Shown here: positions 13,375 to 20,036 of the stretch, piece by piece
Numbering within the stretch: the first letter of the stretch is position 1
Layout of the letters: each line of letters begins with the position of its first letter
DNA from: Candidatus Magasanikiibacteriota bacterium
GTDB lineage: Bacteria; Patescibacteriota; Patescibacteriia; Magasanikbacterales; GWA2-37-8
Assembly (NCBI GenBank): GCA_903853785.1
Contig: CAINUM010000004.1
Span: forward strand, 1-23,372
Direction of reading: 5' to 3'
Length of the DNA stretch: 23,372 bases
Translations under genes and position numbers: made by a program
Notes under the pieces: generated by a model
What the model saw: only the letters and a program-made list of their open reading frames with translations
Told to the model about the DNA's origin: nothing
Databases searched by the model: none

Positions 13375-14742
13375 ATGAATAATAAAAAAGTATCAGTTGC
13401 TTGGAGTTCAGTTGTCGCAAGTGCAGCCATGACAATAATGAAATTTATTGTAGGGGTTATGACTGGTAGTATGGGTATTATTTCAGAGGCCGCCCACTCA
13501 GCTTTGGATTTGGGGGCAGCCGCCTTAACTCTTTTTGCAGTTAAAGTCAGTGATAAGCCAGCAGACGACGATCACCCCTATGGCCATGGAAAAATCGAAA
13601 GTGTTTCAGCATTGATTGAAACTGGCTTGCTTTTTTTGACCAGTGCCTGGATTATTTATGAGGCAGTTCACAGAATGATCACAAAAAATATTGAAGTTGA
13701 AGTAACCTGGTATGCTTTTGTAGTTATAATAGTTTCAATAATTATAGATATATCTAGATCGCGGGCATTGAGTAAAGTCGCCAAAGAGACCAATAGTCAA
13801 GCGCTCGAAGCGGACGCTTTGCATTTTAGTTCTGATATTTGGAGTTCGTGTGTTGTTCTTATTGGTTTGATCCTCGTCGCATTTGGTATTAAAGGTGCTG
13901 ATTCGTTTGCAGCAATTGGAGTTTCCATTTTTGTATTAGTAGCCGGTTATCGCCTTGGAAAAAGAACGATTGACGTTTTGATTGATGCAGCACCAGAAGG
14001 TATTTCTGATATCGTAAAAGATTCTGTAGGAAATATCGCTGGAGTTATTGCTGTTGAAAAAATTCGTGTTCGTCCTCTTGGGCCATCAGTATTTATCGAA
14101 CTTGAAATAAGTATAAATCGTGGTTTTTCCATCATTAAAGTAGACAATGTAATTTCTCAAGCTAAAGACGCGATTAAGTTGAAAGTGTCGGGGGCTGATA
14201 TTATTATTCATACTAAATCGGTTCAACTAAAAGATGAAACAATGGTAGAAGTGATAAGAACGCTCTCATCCAAGCACGGTCTCTCAGTACACAATATCGT
14301 AGTAGATAATTTTGATGGTCGCAAATATATTAGCTATGATTTGGAATTGCCGGGAAATCTGACTGTTGCAAAAGCCCATGAAGTCGCCAGTCATTTAGAA
14401 AGTGAAATCCAGTCTGAAGTGGGTCCTGATATTGAAATCAGCACTCATGTGGACCCATTAAATACAGAAGAAGAAGTTAGCGATAAATTATCTAATCAGG
14501 AATCCGAATTAATCAAAAAAACAGTAATTGATTTAATTTTAAATGTTGGAGTTATTGAAGATGCTCACAATATATTATTAAGAAAAATTAAGGGCAAGGT
14601 ATTTATTTCTTTACATTGTTATTGCAACCCAGAACTTACCATTGAAGATTCTCATAATTCAGCTAGAGAATTAAAAACCTTAATGAAGGAGCAGATTAAA
14701 AATGTTTTTGATGTTATTATTCATATCGAACCAAAGGTATAA
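13375..14742 (+). CDS. Cation diffusion facilitator with three tandem cytoplasmic domains
   Basis: A 455-residue CDF-family metal/proton antiporter, with six membrane segments in the first 205 residues. The metal site motifs are His41-x3-Asp45 in helix 2 (SEAAHSALD), the DDDHPYGHG loop at 64-72, and His150-x3-Asp154 in helix 5. Typical members have about 300 residues with one C-terminal ferredoxin-like dimer domain. Here three related cytoplasmic domains follow at about 208-287, 288-366 and 378-455. Each ends in a strand like IIIHTKSV, IEISTHVDP or DVIIHIEP, and the last two share an 'AH...LE' or 'SHNSARELK' helix. The metal (Zn, Fe, Mn or Co) cannot be fixed from sequence. The terminator at 14758-14790 follows. 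Confidence 0.92.
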   Translation: MNNKKVSVAWSSVVASAAMTIMKFIVGVMTGSMGIISEAAHSALDLGAAALTLFAVKVSDKPADDDHPYGHGKIESVSALIETGLLFLTSAWIIYEAVHRMITKNIEVEVTWYAFVVIIVSIIIDISRSRALSKVAKETNSQALEADALHFSSDIWSSCVVLIGLILVAFGIKGADSFAAIGVSIFVLVAGYRLGKRTIDVLIDAAPEGISDIVKDSVGNIAGVIAVEKIRVRPLGPSVFIELEISINRGFSIIKVDNVISQAKDAIKLKVSGADIIIHTKSVQLKDETMVEVIRTLSSKHGLSVHNIVVDNFDGRKYISYDLELPGNLTVAKAHEVASHLESEIQSEVGPDIEISTHVDPLNTEEEVSDKLSNQESELIKKTVIDLILNVGVIEDAHNILLRKIKGKVFISLHCYCNPELTIEDSHNSARELKTLMKEQIKNVFDVIIHIEPKV

Positions 14743-14757
14743 TTTAATATTCAAACA

Positions 14758-14790
14758 AAAAAATAGGACCCATGTTAGGTCCTATTTTTT
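14758..14790. terminator. Bidirectional terminator between CDF and VKOR genes
   Basis: AAAAAATAGGACC (14758-14770) pairs perfectly with GGTCCTATTTTTT (14778-14790) around a 7-nt loop. It serves both convergent genes. Confidence 0.92.
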
Positions 14791-14797
14791 ATTTAGT

Positions 14798-15277
14798 TTA
14801 TTCTGGAATATTTATTTGGTTGTAAATTTTCCACGAAATTCCTAGAAGAACACAAGATAAAATTGCCGATAATATACAATAATAACATAAATATCCAATG
14901 ATATATACCTGCAAATAGGTCAGTCTTAGACCAAACAATACAGCAAGTGCAGAAAATGGAAGTAACAAATTTAATAAGAAATAAAAATCTTTATTAAAGC
15001 TAATCAGGCCAACTGAAATAATAAATAAATAAAAGAAAATTCCAAGTAGTGAAACAGGTACACCCAAAACTGTTGAATATATGCTATCCGCCACCAATTG
15101 GCATGAATTTACTTGTTCTACCTTTGTAAAACAATTTATTGGGTGTGCTTTGTAGTGAGAATAAGTAAGGTAAGATGAATCAGCCAAGCCTATTAATCCA
15201 ATAACAACAATCGCGATTTTTAGCGATCGATTGATATTTACTGATTTCAAGATATAACTACGAATTTTTTGTAACAT
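14798..15277 (-). CDS. Vitamin K epoxide reductase (VKOR) family membrane protein
   Basis: A 159-residue integral membrane protein with four or five hydrophobic segments. It has the VKOR cysteine set: a loop pair Cys49 and Cys59 (NCFTKVEQVNSC) and the quinone-side CxxC Cys131-Cys134 (LCYYC), plus the conserved Ser/Thr-rich GVPVSLLG segment. Bacterial VKOR proteins re-oxidise DsbA-like thioredoxins to drive disulfide formation outside the membrane, replacing DsbB. No thioredoxin domain is fused and no DsbA is visible in the window, so its partner lies elsewhere. The start codon directly abuts a terminator hairpin used by the upstream ABC-F gene, leaving no room for a Shine-Dalgarno sequence. 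Confidence 0.9.
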   Translation of the reverse strand: MLQKIRSYILKSVNINRSLKIAIVVIGLIGLADSSYLTYSHYKAHPINCFTKVEQVNSCQLVADSIYSTVLGVPVSLLGIFFYLFIISVGLISFNKDFYFLLNLLLPFSALAVLFGLRLTYLQVYIIGYLCYYCILSAILSCVLLGISWKIYNQINIPE

Positions 15278-15319
15278 AAAAAGGTGTTAGAATTATTAAA
15301 TATATTCTAACACCTTTTT
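15278..15319 (-). terminator. Terminator after the ABC-F gene, abutting the VKOR start
   Basis: AAAAAGGTGTTAGAA (15278-15292) and TTCTAACACCTTTTT (15305-15319) are perfect 15-bp arms. On the minus strand it ends ABC-F transcription, and its last base is next to the VKOR ATG. Confidence 0.88.
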
Positions 15320-15345
15320 CAATATAATAAAAGTTGTATTTAGTT

Positions 15346-16806
15346 CTATAATGAGTCTAGTTCTAGGGTATTGGTTATTTTGATTTGATCAACAAATTCG
15401 TATGCGTGACTTACTAATATTAAAGCCCCCTCAAATTCGTCAAGTGCTTGAGCAATAATTGGTAAATGACGGAAGTTGATATGGTTGGTAGGCTCGTCCA
15501 TAATTAGAAGTCCTGGTTTTTGTAATACAAACTGAGCGTAGCAAAGTAAGCCCTTTTGACCTTCTGACAATGAGCCAACTTTATTTTTTAATATCTCAGA
15601 GGACAATAAAAATCTAGAAGCAGTTGAATAGATTTCTTGATTCCAAGGGTCAACCATCATGTCGGCCAAAGACTGATAGCCGGTTTTATCAAAATCAAGA
15701 CCAGAAAAATCTTGGCGATAATAGCCGATTTTTACATCCTTACCAATTTTCGCCCCTTCCTCAAGTCCACTAGCTAAAGCTTGCAATAAAGTACTTTTAC
15801 CAATTCCGTTTGGTCCACTAATTAATAATTTTTGTTTCTTTCTTAAGGCAATCGGAGTAGGTAAAAATTTACGAACTGGTTCATGTTTTACCATTACACC
15901 AACTGAACTTATTTCTACCATTGGACCGACTATGTCAGCTTGAGTTGGAATATTGAATTCAGTAATAGTCTTATCTTCTTGGCGTTCGTCAACCATATTT
16001 TCTTCGGCCTCTTCTACTTGGTCACGAAGTTTACTAGCAAGTTTGCGCATTTTACCTCCTTTATGGGAGAAGAAATTTATCTTGTCTTTTCTATCCTGAA
16101 TACTTCTTTCTAATTGAGCATTTTTGGCACGCTCGCGTTCGATCTGTGCTTCAATTTCTCCAAGGGCTTCATAATAATCCCCGACGTATTGCTCAACTTT
16201 TTTTGTATAAGAATCTAAATACAAAATACCTTGTGTAAAAGCGTTTAAAAAATTGGCGTCATGCGAAATTACCAAACATGTTTTTGGGTATTCCATCAAA
16301 AAGCGGGTAAGATGGGAGATACCATCGACATCCAAATTGTTGGTAGGTTCGTCTAAAAGCAATATATCTGGTTCTTGAATCAAAGCATGAGCCAAAAGCA
16401 AACGAGCTTGTTGGCCGCCAGAATATTTATTTATTTTTTTATCAAGTGGGGCGTCTAGATGTACTACTTCCAAAACATTTTTAATTCTTTTTGGTAAGTC
16501 GTACATTTTTTTATCAAATGCAGTTTCGAAAAATTCCTCGATTGATTTTTCTAAATTATCTTTTTTCATCACCTGAGTGGCAATAGCGATAGTAGCACCT
16601 TGGCTAATATGGACGTGCCCTTTGATTGGTTTCAAATCACCAGTAATCATTTTAAAAATTGTACTTTTTCCAGCGCCATTTTGGCCCATGATAGTCACTT
16701 TGGCGTTTTCACGTACAGAAAAACTAGCTTCTTCTAAAAGTGTTTTGTTTTCATCATAATAAAATGTCACCTTGTCAAAACGAACGATTACATCACCGTG
16801 GTCCAT
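15346..16806 (-). CDS. ABC-F family ATPase
   Basis: A 486-residue soluble protein with two ABC ATPase domains and no membrane segments, the layout of ABC-F translation factors (EttA, Uup and antibiotic-resistance types). Walker A loops are GQNGAGKST (about 41-49) and GPNGIGKST. Signatures are YSGGQQ and LSEGQKG. Walker B motifs are LLLLDEPTNNLD and LLIMDEPTNHIN. The charged linker between the domains (about 215-275, IEAQIERERAKNAQLERS...) is the arm that usually reaches the ribosomal peptidyl-transferase centre. It is shorter than EttA (about 555 residues). Which tRNA state or drug it acts on cannot be read from sequence. It has its own promoter, a leader of about 109 nt with hairpins, and a terminator. 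Confidence 0.92.
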   Translation of the reverse strand: MDHGDVIVRFDKVTFYYDENKTLLEEASFSVRENAKVTIMGQNGAGKSTIFKMITGDLKPIKGHVHISQGATIAIATQVMKKDNLEKSIEEFFETAFDKKMYDLPKRIKNVLEVVHLDAPLDKKINKYSGGQQARLLLAHALIQEPDILLLDEPTNNLDVDGISHLTRFLMEYPKTCLVISHDANFLNAFTQGILYLDSYTKKVEQYVGDYYEALGEIEAQIERERAKNAQLERSIQDRKDKINFFSHKGGKMRKLASKLRDQVEEAEENMVDERQEDKTITEFNIPTQADIVGPMVEISSVGVMVKHEPVRKFLPTPIALRKKQKLLISGPNGIGKSTLLQALASGLEEGAKIGKDVKIGYYRQDFSGLDFDKTGYQSLADMMVDPWNQEIYSTASRFLLSSEILKNKVGSLSEGQKGLLCYAQFVLQKPGLLIMDEPTNHINFRHLPIIAQALDEFEGALILVSHAYEFVDQIKITNTLELDSL

Positions 16807-16846
16807 AATTTCTAGGGTTGAGACAAATAGGAAAATTTATTTTCAT
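16793..16846 (-). CDS. Possible leader peptide overlapping the ABC-F start
   Basis: In the ABC-F leader, an ATG at 16846 opens a 17-codon frame (MKINFPICLNPRNYGPR, then TGA) that crosses the ABC-F start codon in another frame and ends 14 nt inside the gene. Antibiotic-responsive ABC-F genes often have such leader peptides. There is no Shine-Dalgarno sequence, so this is a weak call. Confidence 0.2.
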   Translation of the reverse strand: MKINFPICLNPRNYGPR

Positions 16847-16870
16847 ATTTGCGAGGCCTGACGAAATTTC

Positions 16871-16914
16871 AAATTCCGCAGGAATTTATTAATTCATTAA
16901 TCTTTAGGGATTAA
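16871..16914 (-). other. Two hairpins in the ABC-F leader
   Basis: AAATTCC/GGAATTT (16871-16877 and 16881-16887) and TTAATC/GATTAA (16897-16902 and 16909-16914) lie in the transcript made from the promoter at 16922-16950. Neither is followed by a T run on the minus strand, so they could be regulatory stems rather than terminators. Confidence 0.4.
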
Positions 16915-16921
16915 CTAGCTG

Positions 16922-16950
16922 ACTATACAGTAAAAATGGCATTTTGTCAA
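16922..16950 (-). promoter_or_regulatory. Minus-strand promoter of the ABC-F gene
   Basis: On the minus strand, TTGACA (16950-16945), 17 bp, TATAGT (16927-16922). The predicted start is near 16915, leaving a leader of about 109 nt. Confidence 0.78.
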
Positions 16951-16976
16951 TAAAATACGCATGGCTATTGTGCTTT

Positions 16977-17005
16977 TTGACAAATAGATACTTTAGGTCT
17001 AATCT
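16977..17005 (+). promoter_or_regulatory. Promoter of the first SPFH gene
   Basis: TTGACA (16977-16982), 17 bp, TAATCT (17000-17005). The leader is about 20 nt and has no Shine-Dalgarno sequence. It diverges from the ABC-F promoter. Confidence 0.75.
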
Positions 17006-17031
17006 AAATGTGTAATTATTAATTTAATATT

Positions 17032-17787
17032 ATGTATTTTTACATAGGAGCTTTCATTATTTTTGTTATTATTAGCGGCTTACGCACCGTTCAACAATAT
17101 GAAAAAGGTGTAGTTTTTCGTCTAGGAAAGATTGTTGGAATTAAAGAACCAGGATTAAATTGGGTGGTTCCATATATAGATCTTGTTCGTAAAGTTGATT
17201 TTCGTACCGTTACAATGCCGATCGCACCACAAAAGATTATTACCAAAGATAATGTTTCTGTAGATATTTCAGCGGTTGCATATTATAAAATTGTTGATGG
17301 GATCAAAAGTATTGTGGCTATTGAAAATGTGATGTTGGCTATAAATCAAATTGCCCAAACTTCCGTTAGAAACATTGTCGGACGCTTTCAATTAGATGAA
17401 ATTTTGAGTGAACGAGAAGCTATTAATAAAGAAATTGCCACCGTTCTCGATGCGCGAACTGAAGAGTGGGGGGTAGTAGTTTCAATTGTTGAGATTAAAG
17501 ACATCGAACTGCCTGAAGGAATGCAACGAGCGATGGCCAAACAAGCTGAAGCTGAACGTGAAAAACGTGCTAAGATCATCGCCGCTGAAGGTGAGTTTTT
17601 ATCTTCCCAAAAATTAGCCGATGCGGCCGATATTATTGCTGCTCATCCAATTGCATTGCAGTTGAGAAATTTACAAACTTTAGCTGAAATTAGTGTAGAA
17701 AAAAATTCAACTATAATTTTTCCCGCTCAAATGATGAGTACTGTAGCTGATGTTAAAAAATTCATGGCCGGTGAGGTGGTAAGATAA
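17032..17787 (+). CDS. Stomatin-like SPFH (band 7) membrane protein
   Basis: A 251-residue slipin/stomatin-type protein. One N-terminal hydrophobic helix (about 2-17) anchors it, followed by the SPFH domain from about 20 (QQYEKGVVFRLGKIVGIKEPGLNWVVPYID) and a coiled-coil region at about 170-200 rich in AEAEREKRAKIIAAEGE. This matches stomatins in order and length. Family members build membrane microdomains or scaffold membrane proteases. No NfeD partner gene is adjacent. The terminator at 17809-17840 follows. A second, anchorless SPFH protein lies at 19401-19970. Confidence 0.93.
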   Translation: MYFYIGAFIIFVIISGLRTVQQYEKGVVFRLGKIVGIKEPGLNWVVPYIDLVRKVDFRTVTMPIAPQKIITKDNVSVDISAVAYYKIVDGIKSIVAIENVMLAINQIAQTSVRNIVGRFQLDEILSEREAINKEIATVLDARTEEWGVVVSIVEIKDIELPEGMQRAMAKQAEAEREKRAKIIAAEGEFLSSQKLADAADIIAAHPIALQLRNLQTLAEISVEKNSTIIFPAQMMSTVADVKKFMAGEVVR

Positions 17788-17808
17788 TATCAATTTAGTA
17801 TTTAATAC

Positions 17809-17840
17809 AAAAACAGTCCAGAATTTTCTGGACTGTTTTT
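17809..17840. terminator. Strong terminator after the SPFH gene
   Basis: AAAAACAGTCCAGAA (17809-17823) and TTCTGGACTGTTTTT (17826-17840) are perfect 15-bp arms with a 2-nt loop. It may also terminate pyrE from the other side. Confidence 0.92.
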
Positions 17841-17868
17841 GATGTAGCCGCAAGAGAAGGTGCGCTTG

Positions 17869-17906
17869 GACTCCATCAGCGCCTTGCGGCGGCGCGCCGT
17901 GGAGTC
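17869..17906 (-). other. GC-rich nested hairpin after pyrE
   Basis: GACTCCA (17869-17875) pairs with TGGAGTC (17900-17906), enclosing a GCGCC/GGCGC inner stem. It sits 6 bp after the pyrE stop on the minus strand, without a T run, and matches the GC-rich style of that gene. Confidence 0.55.
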
Positions 17907-17912
17907 TCCGAC

Positions 17913-18554
17913 CTAACAGTCCATGAAGCGGACGTGGTCAGGTTGGCCGTTCTTCAGCTCCGTTAGCGTGAAGAGGGTGATGATCTTGTCGACTTCCTTG
18001 GCGATGTTGGCAAGGCCGTCTTGTTCTTGGCGATCCACGAGGGCCAAGGCCAACTTGACGCGAAAACCGCGTTCACCACGCAGTTCTCTCGTCGCTTCAA
18101 GCATCGAGTTGCCACTGGTGATCACGTCATCGACCACGACGACTTCTTCGTCGCGTCCGAGGTACTTGGGGCCAACGACCATACCGTTCTTGCCGTGATT
18201 CTTCGCTTCGCCCCGTACCAAGTAACCAGCGCTGATAAGCGGGTTGTTGGACTGATAGGAAGCGCTAGTCACAGAACAAACGATCGGATCGGCGCCCATC
18301 GTCAACCCGCCGACACCACGCGCCATGGGCGCATAGGTGGCAGTGAAGTGGTGGAACAAGCGACCGATCAGGTACGACCCCTCCGCTTGGAGCGTTGTCA
18401 TTCTGCAATCGACGTACATGTTCGACATGGCGCCAGACTTGAGACGGAACGGTTCTTCGCGCCATTCGTACGAGTACTTCAGCAGGAGGTGGAAGAGGCG
18501 TTCGCGCAGTTCACGAAACTCGACTGGAAAGAGGGTGGGGTTCAACTGTGTCAT
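17913..18554 (-). CDS. pyrE: Orotate phosphoribosyltransferase, GC-rich
   Basis: A 213-residue type I phosphoribosyltransferase that would make orotidine 5'-phosphate from orotate and PRPP. The orotate-side FRLKSG motif is at 36-41, the flexible-loop region VRGEAKNHG at 113-121, and the PRPP loop EVVVVDDVITSGNS at 137-150 (Asp142-Asp143), with a TLTEL-type end (FTLTEL). The length is normal. Composition differs sharply from neighbours: 36 of 60 bases are G or C at 18121-18180. A good AAGGA Shine-Dalgarno sequence precedes the ATG, which AT-rich neighbours lack. No other pyr gene is in the window, so it may act in orotate salvage or be a transferred gene. Its promoter shares DNA with that of yidC. 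Confidence 0.92.
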   Translation of the reverse strand: MTQLNPTLFPVEFRELRERLFHLLLKYSYEWREEPFRLKSGAMSNMYVDCRMTTLQAEGSYLIGRLFHHFTATYAPMARGVGGLTMGADPIVCSVTSASYQSNNPLISAGYLVRGEAKNHGKNGMVVGPKYLGRDEEVVVVDDVITSGNSMLEATRELRGERGFRVKLALALVDRQEQDGLANIAKEVDKIITLFTLTELKNGQPDHVRFMDC

Positions 18555-18575
18555 GGTGACATCCTTGTTGAGAAC

Positions 18576-18596
18576 AAAAAAGGCAGAAAATTCTGC
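18576..18596 (-). promoter_or_regulatory. Possible attenuator in the pyrE leader
   Basis: On the minus strand the leader begins with GCAGAA/TTCTGC (18596-18583), followed by C and six T (18582-18576). This is a short terminator-like stem placed at the predicted transcript start, about 20 nt before the pyrE ribosome binding site. The 6-bp stem is weak. Confidence 0.35.
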
Positions 18597-18602
18597 TCGC
18601 GT

Positions 18603-18631
18603 ATTTAAGCAGTAAAAATATCAATTGTCAA
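18603..18631 (-). promoter_or_regulatory. Minus-strand promoter of pyrE
   Basis: On the minus strand, TTGACA (18631-18626), 17 bp, TTAAAT (18608-18603). Its -35 box overlaps the yidC -35 box on the other strand by five bases. Confidence 0.68.
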
Positions 18632-18653
18632 TATTATTGGCATGTGTTATAAT
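18625..18653 (+). promoter_or_regulatory. Promoter of yidC
   Basis: TTGTCA (18625-18630), 17 bp, TATAAT (18648-18653). Only 10 nt separate the -10 box from the ATG at 18664, so the mRNA is predicted to be nearly leaderless. Confidence 0.8.
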
Positions 18654-18663
18654 CATTTTAATT

Positions 18664-19389
18664 ATGACTGCACTATTTACGTTGATTTGGAATCAATATT
18701 TGTTAATACCGCTAGTAAATGCGTTGATTTGGATTTACAACAATATGACTGACCATAGTCTTGGTTGGGCAGTTGTTTGGTTGACAGTTGGATTACGTAT
18801 TGTGTTATTACCTTTAACAATTATTTCAGAAAGTAATTCAGCAAGACAGGAAAAAGCACAGGAAGAAGCGTTGAAAGCTTCAAAAGCCTTTCGCTTTGAT
18901 CAGATTGCACAACAAGAAGAAATTAGAAAAATTATCAAAAAAAACCACATTTCTCCTTGGGCGAAAGTTTCCGCCTTGTTGATTCAGTTGTTGGTTTTGG
19001 TTTTACTATATCAAGTATTCGTGCGCGGAATTACCGGAGAAAAATTGGCTAAAGTACTGTATTCTTCGATTGATTTTCCTGGTAAAATTAATACACTTTT
19101 TTACGGATTTGAAATCGGTAAAGTTCATGATTGGATTTGGGCTGGTCTCTGTGCCTTGTATATTTTTATATTTATTATTTGGGAAAATAGACATCAAAAA
19201 CAGTGGCAAAGTGGTCAAGTGGTATTTTTGTTTTTATTTCCGATGTTTACATTTGCAGCGCTCTGGTACTTGCCAATGGTCAAGTCTCTGTTTATTTTGA
19301 CCTCTATGATTTTTTCTGATATAATTAGTTTAATTATAGGCGTACTTTTTTCACCCAAACCTGTTAAGGCGGCGGGTGCTCATCATTAA
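18664..19389 (+). CDS. yidC: YidC/Oxa1 family membrane protein insertase
   Basis: A 241-residue insertase of the short type without the large periplasmic domain of E. coli YidC. The first hydrophobic segments are followed by WLTVGLRIVLLPLTI, whose Arg45 is the conserved groove residue. Then come a charged cytoplasmic hairpin (about 58-95, NSARQEKAQEEAL ... IRKIIKKNH) and further membrane segments at about 100-120, 150-172, 180-205 and 215-235. The start is placed at the ATG at 18664 because an upstream in-frame TTG at 18625 is the promoter's -35 box. The second SPFH gene follows after 11 nt and is probably co-transcribed. Confidence 0.92.
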   Translation: MTALFTLIWNQYLLIPLVNALIWIYNNMTDHSLGWAVVWLTVGLRIVLLPLTIISESNSARQEKAQEEALKASKAFRFDQIAQQEEIRKIIKKNHISPWAKVSALLIQLLVLVLLYQVFVRGITGEKLAKVLYSSIDFPGKINTLFYGFEIGKVHDWIWAGLCALYIFIFIIWENRHQKQWQSGQVVFLFLFPMFTFAALWYLPMVKSLFILTSMIFSDIISLIIGVLFSPKPVKAAGAHH

Positions 19390-19400
19390 TATAATAGTAT

Positions 19401-19970
19401 ATGGCTGGAGATTCTTTGGATAAATTAATGTATTCGTTTGTAATGGATGATGTTTTGAAAGGTTTTTTTATTTCTGTACCACCAGGCTATGTAGCCTGTG
19501 TTTATGATTTGGGTAGAGGAGTTTTGAAAAAAGTTTTAACACCTGGCCTGCATTTAAAAATTCCATTTTGGCAGAAAGCAAAATTATTCAATGTACAAAC
19601 ATTGGAATATACAATTTCTCGTCAGTTTGGTATTGAAAATGAAAAAGCGTTGGGAGATATTCCAGTAGCCGCCCTAACACAGGACGGATTACGAGTGGCG
19701 GTAGAGGGGACTATTTTATTACGTTTGGATGTTCACCAAATTCCTTCTATTTGGCAACAAATCGGTGAGGATTTTGTAGCGAAGATTATTCGTCCAACAA
19801 TTCGCAGTAGAGTACGTATGGTTTTCAGTAAATTTACCTTACAAGAGATTACAAGTACTAAGCGCGATTCAGTAGAAATGGAACTAAAGAATGAATTGGA
19901 ACGTATTTTTTATGCTCGTGGAATTTACGTAGAAAACGTCTTATTGCACGAAGTTCAAACGATAAAATAG
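19401..19970 (+). CDS. Second SPFH / prohibitin-like protein, no membrane anchor
   Basis: A 189-residue SPFH-domain protein. The pattern SVPPGYVACVYDLGRGVLKKVLTPGLHLKIPFWQKAKLFN at about 25-65 is the typical SPFH N-terminal beta core, followed by VAALTQDGLRVAVEGTILLRLD and an ending like RGIYVENVLLHEVQ. It is shorter than stomatin or prohibitin (250-300 residues), lacking both an N-terminal hydrophobic helix and the C-terminal coiled coil. It follows yidC by 11 nt and lies just before the hrcA promoter. Pairing with the anchored SPFH protein at 17032-17787 is an inference. The ATG at 19401 lies only 6 nt after a TATAAT at 19390-19395, which is probably chance. Confidence 0.85.
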   Translation: MAGDSLDKLMYSFVMDDVLKGFFISVPPGYVACVYDLGRGVLKKVLTPGLHLKIPFWQKAKLFNVQTLEYTISRQFGIENEKALGDIPVAALTQDGLRVAVEGTILLRLDVHQIPSIWQQIGEDFVAKIIRPTIRSRVRMVFSKFTLQEITSTKRDSVEMELKNELERIFYARGIYVENVLLHEVQTIK

Positions 19971-19974
19971 GGTC

Positions 19975-20003
19975 TTGACATTGTGGATAAGTCTTGGTAT
20001 ATT
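19975..20003 (+). promoter_or_regulatory. Promoter of the hrcA-grpE chaperone operon
   Basis: TTGACA (19975-19980), 17 bp, TATATT (19998-20003). The predicted start near 20010 falls in the centre of the CIRCE operator, so repressor binding would block initiation. Confidence 0.85.
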
Positions 20004-20028
20004 ATCACTCGTACATTCCGAGTGATAA
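20002..20028 (+). promoter_or_regulatory. CIRCE operator for HrcA (variant)
   Basis: TTATCACTC (20002-20010), 9 bp, GAGTGATAA (20020-20028). The classical CIRCE is TTAGCACTC-N9-GAGTGCTAA. Here one position changed in both arms symmetrically, so the dyad remains perfect. It overlaps the -10 box and start site of hrcA. Confidence 0.9.
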
Positions 20029-20036
20029 TTTTTTTT

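Noticed and set aside
18021..18608. Plus-strand open frame of 195 codons opposite pyrE
   Set aside because: It is the antisense shadow of a GC-rich gene with full OPRT motifs and overlaps the pyrE promoter and leader.
18625..18663. Longer yidC start at TTG 18625
   Set aside because: The TTG is part of the -35 box and the extension covers the -10 box. Transcription would begin after it.
19983..20036. Longer hrcA start at GTG 19983
   Set aside because: The added 18 residues would be encoded by the promoter -10 box and the CIRCE operator. The HrcA family begins at the conserved QEQLL segment after ATG 20037.
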